The translations under genes were made by a program, and so were the position numbers. Below the pieces are notes generated by a model, which saw only the letters and a list, made by a program, of their open reading frames with translations, was not told the DNA's origin and did not search any database. DNA of 9,638 nucleotides, taken from positions 1 through 9,638 of the forward strand of contig UQRU01000083.1 of the NCBI GenBank assembly GCA_900543475.1, written 5' to 3'. Below are positions 1-4,644 of this stretch, piece by piece (positions within the stretch are counted from its first letter, which is position 1; each line of letters starts with the position of its first letter). The DNA is from an uncultured Eubacteriales bacterium. Lineage in GTDB: Bacteria > Bacillota > Clostridia > Christensenellales > CAG-138.

Positions 1-120
1 GGGCCTTGCCGGGGGCCTCCCCCCCGGCCCCGGGTTTCCCGGGCCCCCCCCCCCCCCGCCGCCGCCCCCCCCGCGGGCCCTCGCAACCCCCCCATCGCGC
101 CCCTTTCCCCCGCCCCTCAC
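1..120. other. Extreme C/G-rich low-complexity edge
   Basis: This stretch is almost wholly G and C, with long C homopolymers (a run of about 16 C near 44-58) and short palindromic GC blocks such as CCCGGG. The composition changes abruptly near 120 to ordinary mixed sequence. An open frame runs through it but codes for proline/arginine low complexity and has no ribosome binding site. I see no gene here. It may be a contig-end or sequencing artefact, or a genuine GC-rich repeat. The sequence alone does not decide. Confidence 0.6.
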
Positions 121-137
121 CAGCATACCCTTGGGAT

Positions 138-171
138 AATAAGAAACCGCAGGGCTCCCTTTTCCCTGCGG
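138..171 (-). terminator. Intrinsic terminator of the RHH gene
   Basis: Read on the minus strand, CCGCAGGG and CCCTGCGG form a perfect 8-bp stem around a 9-base loop, followed by TTTCTTATT. It lies about 40 bases past the stop codon of the RHH-protein gene, so it is the natural end of that transcript. Confidence 0.75.
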
Positions 172-172
172 C

Positions 173-190
173 CGCTTGTAGGCGCTTGTA
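173..190. repeat. Short tandem direct repeat CGCTTGTA x2
   Basis: CGCTTGTA occurs at 173-180 and again at 183-190, exactly 10 bases (one helical turn) apart. It sits between the RHH stop codon and its terminator. It could be a protein-binding site or chance. No function is supported. Confidence 0.3.
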
Positions 191-210
191 CGCATTTTCC
201 TCCTTGTCCC

Positions 211-423
211 CTACGCATCCTCCCCCTCTTCTTTGATCTCGCCGTTTTTTTCTTCAAACTCCCTTACGATTTTCCGTATTAAATAGAGGATCTGCCCATT
301 CGCTGAGCGTCCCTCGTGCTTTGCGATATAATGCAGCTTTCTGTGCAATTCCGGATCGACTTCTATGCCCAAATGTTTATTCGCCTTATTTCGCATGTTT
401 CCACCATAATTTTTCTTTTTCAT
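211..423 (-). CDS. Small Arc-type ribbon-helix-helix DNA-binding protein
   Basis: This 70-residue protein has the architecture of Arc/MetJ-like RHH regulators. A basic N-terminus is followed by a short strand (about 17-23, HLGIEVD), a helix starting at DPELHRKLHYIAKHEG (23-38) and a second helix from RSANGQILYLIRKIVREFE (39-57). An acidic tail ends the protein. RHH proteins dimerise through the strand, which also inserts into the DNA major groove. Close relatives in Clostridia are usually annotated only as Arc family DNA-binding proteins. The ATG at 421-423 is preferred because the YGGNM segment after it looks conserved in such relatives. An internal ATG at codon 10 follows GGTGGA and could serve as a start. 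An extended -10 promoter lies upstream and a terminator downstream, so it is probably monocistronic. Its targets are unknown. Autoregulation and control of the divergent neighbour are possible but inferred. Confidence 0.85.
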   Translation of the reverse strand: MKKKNYGGNMRNKANKHLGIEVDPELHRKLHYIAKHEGRSANGQILYLIRKIVREFEEKNGEIKEEGEDA

Positions 424-474
424 CTTTATTTTATGATTTTTTTATGGGGAAATGTTGGCAGTCTACTTGTTTTA

Positions 475-483
475 AGTATACCA
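475..483 (-). promoter_or_regulatory. Extended -10 promoter of the RHH gene
   Basis: On the minus strand the sequence reads TGGTATACT, that is TGn plus a -10 hexamer matching TATAAT at 5 of 6 positions. No good -35 hexamer is present at 17 bp, as is common for extended -10 promoters. The predicted leader is about 45 bases. Confidence 0.55.
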
Positions 484-517
484 TTTTTTGGTTTTTTGCC
501 TAAACAGAAGGGGTTGT

Positions 518-526
518 TGCTATACT
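518..526 (+). promoter_or_regulatory. Extended -10 promoter of the SLOG-family gene
   Basis: TGCTATACT is a TGn extension plus TATACT. It would start transcription near 533, giving a leader of about 32 bases. The best -35 candidate (TTGCCT at 496-501) is 19 bp away and weak. It mirrors the divergent promoter at 475-483, about 35 bases away. Confidence 0.5.
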
Positions 527-564
527 AAGGAAACCATTTCACTCTATTAAAGAAGCGTGACTTT

Positions 565-1020
565 ATGACTTGTACCTTCTTTGGCCATCGGGACGCGCCC
601 CAAGAGATCGAAGGGATATTACGGCAGGTGCTTGTAGCGCTCATCGAGGCCCGGCAGGCGGATACTTTTTATGTAGGGAACCAGGGCAAATTTGACCGTA
701 TGGTGGCCCGGGTACTTTCCGGCCTCCAGCTGGAGTACCCCCATATTACTTATGCGGTGGTGTTGGCGTATCTGCCGGGGAAACGGGCGGCGGCAGGGCA
801 AAATACCCTATATCCCGAGGGTATGGAAGGCGTGCCGCCCCGTTTTGCCATTGCCCGGCGAAACGCCTGGATGCTTCAGCAGGCGGACTGGGTCATCGTT
901 TATGTAAGCCGCAGCGTGGGCAACGCGGCCAGCTTGCAGGCCCGGGCCGAAAGATCCGGCAAGGCCGTGATCAACCTTTGGGAACTGGGGGAACCGGAGG
1001 GCGCAGGGCGGGGGAATTAA
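565..1020 (+). CDS. YpsA/DUF1273-like SLOG-family protein
   Basis: This 151-residue protein resembles the YpsA/DUF1273 group of the SLOG superfamily (Rossmann-like folds related to LOG/DprA, thought to bind nucleotides or nucleotide-derived ligands). Visible signatures are the N-terminal TCTFFGHRD (2-10), the glycine-rich VGNQGKFD (37-44), the YPHITYAVVLAYLP strand (58-71), a PEGME loop (84-88), ARRNAWML (97-104), the hydrophobic strand DWVIVYVSR (108-116) and a terminal GNAA segment (119-122). B. subtilis YpsA is linked to cell division, but family members differ and the role here is unknown. The start follows a weak AAAGAAG about 9 bases upstream. The gene is alone on its strand and converges on the NrdD-like gene. 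That gene's terminator T-tract overlaps this stop codon. Confidence 0.85.
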   Translation: MTCTFFGHRDAPQEIEGILRQVLVALIEARQADTFYVGNQGKFDRMVARVLSGLQLEYPHITYAVVLAYLPGKRAAAGQNTLYPEGMEGVPPRFAIARRNAWMLQQADWVIVYVSRSVGNAASLQARAERSGKAVINLWELGEPEGAGRGN

Positions 1021-1047
1021 AAAAAGCCCGGGGATCCATCCCCAGGC
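1019..1047 (-). terminator. Intrinsic terminator of the NrdD-like gene
   Basis: On the minus strand GCCTGGGGAT and ATCCCCGGGC pair (one T-G wobble, tight loop) and are followed by seven T. It begins about 16 bases past the NrdD-like stop codon. On the plus strand no T-tract follows, so it acts in one direction only. The T-run overlaps the stop codon of the convergent SLOG gene. Confidence 0.8.
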
Positions 1048-1062
1048 GTCCAATCGAAATGG

Positions 1063-1332
1063 TTACATGGTATGTTTGACCCGGTCGGCTTCTTCCGCCC
1101 GCTTGGCGTTGTTCCAGTGGCGCATATCCCCCACCAGATAGCCGGTGATCCGCCGGATGCGCTCAAAGGGCTGGTCCGCCAGATAGTAGTTGATGTCCAC
1201 ATATTCCCCGTCCACCGTGATCTCCATCCGCTGGATCTCCCGGCCCGGATAGCTTTTTTTGCCGTGTTCGATATAGGCTTGGATCTCTTCCTGGGGCAGC
1301 TCGCCCCCTGTGACCTGTACCTGGGTGGTCAT
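1063..1332 (-). CDS. Stand-alone NrdD C-terminal (glycyl-radical) domain-like protein
   Basis: The protein has 89 residues. Its second half (about 55-87, PFERIRRITGYL through NNAKRAEEADRVKH) closely resembles the extreme C-terminus of anaerobic ribonucleoside-triphosphate reductase NrdD. There the RVxGYLG loop carries the glycyl radical and a DRVKH-like tail follows. The equivalent glycine here would be Gly64. The large catalytic barrel (NrdD is roughly 600-700 residues) and the zinc-binding cysteines are absent, and the protein contains no cysteine. The N-terminal half (about 1-50) holds two predicted strands (TQVQVTG, QRMEITVDGEYVDINYYL) around a helix and is not recognised. Database relatives tend to be named after NrdD, but reductase activity on its own is not plausible. 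A strong RBS (AGGAGGGG, 1340-1347) sits 7 bases before the ATG. Promoter and terminator make it a single-gene unit. Similarity is strong; function is unproven. Confidence 0.75.
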   Translation of the reverse strand: MTTQVQVTGGELPQEEIQAYIEHGKKSYPGREIQRMEITVDGEYVDINYYLADQPFERIRRITGYLVGDMRHWNNAKRAEEADRVKHTM

Positions 1333-1363
1333 GTTCCATCCCCTCCTGTTCGTTCATGGGAAT

Positions 1364-1392
1364 AGTATAGCCCTTTCTTCGAGAAAAATCAA
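1364..1392 (-). promoter_or_regulatory. Sigma-A-type promoter of the NrdD-like gene
   Basis: On the minus strand a TTGATT -35 (1387-1392), a 17-bp spacer and a TATACT -10 (1364-1369) give a good housekeeping promoter. The predicted leader is about 25 bases. The -35 overlaps the TGA stop codon (1389-1391) of the membrane-protein gene upstream. Confidence 0.7.
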
Positions 1393-1937
1393 GAATGATT
1401 ATTCTTTTCAGACTTTAGAGGGTCCTGTTGAAGGGCGAAGGTAGCGGCCAGCAGGGCGCCCATGATGCACAGCACGGAGAGTTCCGGGAGGGGCGCTGCC
1501 AGGAAGGCGGGTTCGGGGAAGAACAGGTCCTGGGCGATATGGAAGGCCAAGGGCAGGGCAAACACCAGCTTTTGGGGCAGGAGGCTGGACGCCACCCCCA
1601 GGGCAGTGATGGTGTAAAGGATGAACACCAGCAAATACAGGAGGGTACACAGGATGGTATGCCAAGCGTGGGCAAAGCCCTGGGCCTTGATGATGAAGAA
1701 CAGCACCCCCAGGAACACGGACAGCACGGTGATCAAATAGCCGCCTTTTTTCAGGGCGCCGTAGCAAAACACCCCATTGGCCAGCAGGGGCACGAACAGC
1801 TGGGTGACCAAGGTAAACCAATCGGTATCGGCCCAGCGGGGGATGAAATGGCCCAGGCGAAGGGCGGCGGAAAGCAGCATCAAGCCGCAGGCCAGGTAGC
1901 AGAGCCAATTTTTCTTGAGGGAAACTCGGTAGCGCAT
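1389..1937 (-). CDS. Six-helix integral membrane protein, function unknown
   Basis: This 182-residue, very hydrophobic protein has about six membrane segments (roughly 11-31, 41-60, 65-86, 91-113, 122-140 and 151-169). It has a short basic N-terminus (MRYRVSLKK) and a polar tail (QQDPLKSEKNNHS). I recognise no family motif. The charged or polar residues within or near the helices (Lys84, His90, His93, His133, Asp137) could be functional. The start is set by AAGGAG at 1945-1950, 7 bases before ATG. The frame is open further upstream but the extra residues are alanine/proline-rich and lack an RBS. It lies 145 bases downstream of the PBP gene on the same strand, with no clear intrinsic terminator between, so read-through from the PBP transcript is possible. 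Confidence 0.75.
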   Translation of the reverse strand: MRYRVSLKKNWLCYLACGLMLLSAALRLGHFIPRWADTDWFTLVTQLFVPLLANGVFCYGALKKGGYLITVLSVFLGVLFFIIKAQGFAHAWHTILCTLLYLLVFILYTITALGVASSLLPQKLVFALPLAFHIAQDLFFPEPAFLAAPLPELSVLCIMGALLAATFALQQDPLKSEKNNHS

Positions 1938-1987
1938 AGCAGATCTCCTTGGATGATTCCTTAAATAAGATAAGATGAACGGGTTCG

Positions 1988-2014
1988 GGGCAGCGGCATG
2001 GGAAGCCGTCGCCC
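1988..2014 (-). other. GC hairpin between PBP gene and membrane-protein gene
   Basis: On the minus strand GGGCGACGGC and GCCGCTGCCC form a near-perfect stem (one A-C mismatch) around the loop TTCCCAT. No T-tract follows, so it is not a typical intrinsic terminator. It may protect or process an RNA 3' end after the PBP gene. The rest of 1938-2082 holds only GC-rich sequence and the downstream RBS. I found no convincing promoter there. Confidence 0.4.
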
Positions 2015-2082
2015 GGGGGGACAATATGGAGGGGACTGGGCAGCCGTCGTCGGGCGGGATAGGCCGCCTTTGGGGCGGGGGG

Positions 2083-4281
2083 TTATGGGGCGTCCATCTT
2101 CAGCAGTTCCCGGGCGATGTCGAATTTGGTATTGGTGTAGGCGCCGGTGGTAGGGATCTCCAGCATCACCAATATCAGCCGTTCCTGTTCCGGCTCCACG
2201 TCGCAGCGGTAGCCGGCGAACCAGGCGATTTCCCGGCTTTTATCGTTGCCGATTTCCGCGGTACCGGTTTTGGCGGCGATCTGGCAGCTGGTCACGTTCA
2301 GGGACCGGCCGGTGCCGTTGAGGCTGGGTTCCACCACGTCCTCCAGATAGGGGACGATCACCTCCAGGGCATGGGGGCTGATGATGTCCTCCCGCCAGGT
2401 CTTGGGCACGTGCTGGTATACGGTTTCGTAGCGGTAGCCGTCCTCCTGCTTGATGGTCTCGATCAAGTAGGGTTCCGGCACATCCCCGTCGTTGGCAAAG
2501 GCGCAAAACAAGGTGGCCATCTGCAAGGGGGTGATTAAGGTCTGGCCCTGGCCGTAGCCGCTTTCCGCCAGGAGCATCAGGCTCAGCTCCGCGTCCTCGT
2601 TATGGATCTGGGAGCTGGCCACCGGCAGGTCGAAGGGCAGGCTGGAGCCCAGGCCCACCTGCTCCATATAGGCTTCAAACTTGTCCCAGCCCATGAGCAG
2701 GGCGGCGTTGGCAAAGTAGATGTTATCGGAATATACGATGCCGCTGTGCATATTCAAGTAGGGCAAATACCGGTATTTGATGGTTGCCCGCTTGATCTTG
2801 CTGCCCACCCAGGGGCCAAATTCCGTGGGCAGCCAGTAATCGTCCTCGATCTCCCCTTCAAACACATAGTTTTCATCCAGGGTGCCCGTATCCAGGGCCG
2901 CGGCCGCGGTAAAGGCCTTGAGCACGGAGCCGGGAGGATATTGGCCCTGGGTCAGCCGGTTGTAAAGGGGGGTATTGCTCTGGCCGGTAAGCTTGGCGTA
3001 ATCCGCGCTGGAGATGCCCCGGGCAAACAGGTTCAAATCATAGCTGGGCCAGCTGGACATGGCCCCGATCGCCCCGGTCTTGGGGTTCATCACGATCACC
3101 GCCCCGGCGGTCTCCTCGTCCATGAGGAAGCATTCCAGCACGAAATCCAGCCGCTCCTGCAGCTCCATGTTGATGGTCAGGTGCAGGTCCATGCCGTTTT
3201 CCACCGGCTTGGTATATAAGGTGCGGCGGCTGAGGCCCTGGCTGGTCTGGATGTAGATCCGGTAACCGTCCTTGCCCCGCAGCTGCTCCTCATATTGGCT
3301 TTCCAGCCCCAGCTTACCCACCTGGGAGTCGGTGGTATACAGGCCGTCCTCCGGATCCCGGCCCTGGTTGAGCTGATCCACCTGGGCCAGGGTATCCTCG
3401 GCGGTCTCCCCGCTGACGATGCCCGTATACCCCAGGATGTGAGCCAGCATATACCCTTCCGGGTATTCCCGGGCCTGGGCATAGTTCCCCCGGTCGATGC
3501 CGATCCCCTGGATGGAGAGCAGCTGCTCCTCCACCGTAGCGGTCAATTCATCCGTATGCATTTCCTTGAGCACCGCCAGATCGTTGTAGGCCCGGTCCAA
3601 CCGGTCCAGCACCGCCTCCTCGCTCATGCCCAACAGCACCGCCGCCTGGGCGGCGAACAGCTCCACATCCTGGATCTGACTGGGCACCGCGTAAACCGAC
3701 AGCTTGCCCACCGTAGTGGCCAATAGCACCCCATCCGCCATAATGTCCCCCCGGGTGGCGGGCAAAACGGCCTTACGCACCGTGTCCCCCCACTCCATAT
3801 CGGAGAAGATCAGGTTGGGCGACCATTCCACCACCCACCGGTTGCCGGTGCGCAGGATGATCATCGCAAAATCCTCCCGCATTTCCCCGCATAGTTCGCT
3901 GGTATAAATGCCGGTAAAGGTGGCGGTGGTAAAAATATCCCCCTCTTGGATCTGGATGTTTTCATAGGCCACGGCGGTGATCTTCAGCAGGTCGAAAATG
4001 TCCGTATACTTGCTGACAAACCGTTCCCGGGTGATCTGGCCCTTGGTTTCCAGGGCCAGCTCCTGGTCCTTGGCCGCCTGGATATCCGCAGGGTTTTCGC
4101 TATCCGCCTGGATGGGGTCCGCCTGGACGGCCGGGTCCAGCAGGTCATAGGCGGCGTCATAATCCCCTTGGGAAATGGCGGTTAAAAAGGCCGTACACAC
4201 CTGCCGGCCGCTGGCGGCGGTACAGGCGGTGGTGGGCAGGGCCAGGGCCAAGACGAGCAGGGTACAAAGCAAACGTTTCAT
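2083..4281 (-). CDS. PBP2a/MecA-like class B3 penicillin-binding protein (peptidoglycan transpeptidase)
   Basis: This 732-residue D,D-transpeptidase would cross-link peptidoglycan stems outside the membrane. It has a signal peptide ending TTAC at Cys20 (possible lipoprotein, with Thr rather than Leu at -3). An NTF2-like MecA N-terminal domain follows (about 25-155, ending RWVVEWSPNLIF), then a PBP dimerisation domain (about 170-350, with LPATRGDI and GKLGLESQYEEQLRGKDG). The transpeptidase domain (about 388-728) has all three active-site motifs: Ser452-Val-Leu-Lys455, Ser518-Asp-Asn520 and Lys671-Thr-Gly. The segment SGYGQGQTLITPLQM (574-588) and the domain order match S. aureus PBP2a and relatives such as Enterococcus PBP5, which include low-affinity beta-lactam targets. 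Penicillin affinity here cannot be read from sequence. The start at 4281 follows GGAAAGG. A longer frame to 4341 runs into the leader. A promoter and a leader terminator lie upstream. Confidence 0.93.
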   Translation of the reverse strand: MKRLLCTLLVLALALPTTACTAASGRQVCTAFLTAISQGDYDAAYDLLDPAVQADPIQADSENPADIQAAKDQELALETKGQITRERFVSKYTDIFDLLKITAVAYENIQIQEGDIFTTATFTGIYTSELCGEMREDFAMIILRTGNRWVVEWSPNLIFSDMEWGDTVRKAVLPATRGDIMADGVLLATTVGKLSVYAVPSQIQDVELFAAQAAVLLGMSEEAVLDRLDRAYNDLAVLKEMHTDELTATVEEQLLSIQGIGIDRGNYAQAREYPEGYMLAHILGYTGIVSGETAEDTLAQVDQLNQGRDPEDGLYTTDSQVGKLGLESQYEEQLRGKDGYRIYIQTSQGLSRRTLYTKPVENGMDLHLTINMELQERLDFVLECFLMDEETAGAVIVMNPKTGAIGAMSSWPSYDLNLFARGISSADYAKLTGQSNTPLYNRLTQGQYPPGSVLKAFTAAAALDTGTLDENYVFEGEIEDDYWLPTEFGPWVGSKIKRATIKYRYLPYLNMHSGIVYSDNIYFANAALLMGWDKFEAYMEQVGLGSSLPFDLPVASSQIHNEDAELSLMLLAESGYGQGQTLITPLQMATLFCAFANDGDVPEPYLIETIKQEDGYRYETVYQHVPKTWREDIISPHALEVIVPYLEDVVEPSLNGTGRSLNVTSCQIAAKTGTAEIGNDKSREIAWFAGYRCDVEPEQERLILVMLEIPTTGAYTNTKFDIARELLKMDAP

Positions 4282-4333
4282 ATAAGGACCTTTCCATATG
4301 TTCCAAGGGAACGAATCTCCCTGGAGGCTGCTG

Positions 4334-4381
4334 AAAAACAAAAATAGCCGCTTTCCCAGCCGGGTGGCCAGCCAAAGCGGC
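4334..4381 (-). terminator. Intrinsic terminator inside the PBP leader (candidate attenuator)
   Basis: On the minus strand GCCGCTTT and AAAGCGGC form a perfect 8-bp stem around a 19-base loop that can itself partly pair (GGCC with GGCT). It is followed by TATTTTTGTTTTT. It sits downstream of the PBP promoter and about 55 bases before the PBP start. No minus-strand gene lies upstream that it could serve. It should either attenuate PBP expression or make a short leader RNA of about 110 nt. Confidence 0.7.
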
Positions 4382-4382
4382 G

Positions 4383-4437
4383 CCGGCCCACAGTCGCGCC
4401 GGCGCGAGCCCGGCGCAACAAGCGCTTCTATGGCCGG
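4383..4437 (-). ncRNA. Structured 5' leader RNA element of the PBP gene
   Basis: On the minus strand CCGGCCATAG (4437-4428) pairs with CTGTGGGCCGG (4393-4383) with one bulged G and one G-U. It encloses an inner GCGCCGG/CCGGCGC hairpin (4416-4396). It starts only about 8 bases after the predicted transcription start and ends next to the leader terminator. AAGCG in the upper part (4427-4423) can alternatively pair with CGCTT in the terminator's first arm (4379-4375), which would make an antiterminator. I do not recognise a known riboswitch or T-box core. The ligand or effector is unknown. Confidence 0.45.
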
Positions 4438-4451
4438 ACAAGTATATATCC

Positions 4452-4480
4452 ATTATAACTTGGCAATGCTTCCCTGTAAA
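4452..4480 (-). promoter_or_regulatory. Sigma-A-type promoter of the PBP gene
   Basis: On the minus strand TTTACA (4475-4480), a 17-bp spacer and a perfect TATAAT (4452-4457) form a near-consensus promoter. The start point would be near 4445, giving a leader of about 165 bases. Confidence 0.8.
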
Positions 4481-4522
4481 TGGAAGCCACGGTTTGTTTA
4501 CAGGCTGGGAGGGCCGAAGAAA

Positions 4523-4552
4523 TTGACAGATCTGCGGGAAGCCTGTTAGAAT
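4523..4552 (+). promoter_or_regulatory. Promoter of the yabE-like/rsmA operon
   Basis: A perfect TTGACA (4523-4528) is followed, after 18 bp, by TAGAAT (4547-4552), itself preceded by TGT, an extended -10. The start point would be near 4559. It diverges from the PBP promoter, with the two -35 elements about 43 bases apart. Confidence 0.75.
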
Positions 4553-4558
4553 AAGGCT

Positions 4559-4600
4559 ATCTGTGGGGATAGCGCCCCAAGGGGCATCCCTGAAACAGCC
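4559..4600 (+). other. Hairpin in the leader of the yabE-like operon
   Basis: CTGT(G)GGGAT pairs with ATCCC..ACAG and encloses GCCCC/GGGGC, giving a compact stem-loop at the very 5' end of the transcript. It ends about 30 bases before the RBS. It has no T-tract and does not overlap the RBS, so an mRNA-stability role is as likely as regulation. Confidence 0.35.
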
Positions 4601-4644
4601 GGCTGGCATTTGCCCTGGCGTCAATTGAAATAAGGAGTGAATCC

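Noticed and set aside
6..236. Open frame of 76 codons on the plus strand
   Set aside because: It is proline/arginine low complexity from the C-rich edge, has no RBS, and overlaps the RHH gene and its terminator.
1428..1964. Long plus-strand open frame opposite the membrane-protein gene
   Set aside because: The glutamine/glycine-rich product is the reverse-strand shadow of hydrophobic codons in a GC-rich gene. It has no RBS or recognisable domain.
4282..4341. N-terminal extension of the PBP to 4341
   Set aside because: The extra 20 residues would precede the signal peptide and lie in the leader. The ATG at 4281 has an RBS and starts directly at the signal sequence.
4383..4437. T-box or known riboswitch in the PBP leader
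   Set aside because: I could not find the T-box AGGGTGGNACCGCG-type sequence or the core of a common metabolite riboswitch, so it is reported only as an unassigned structured leader.
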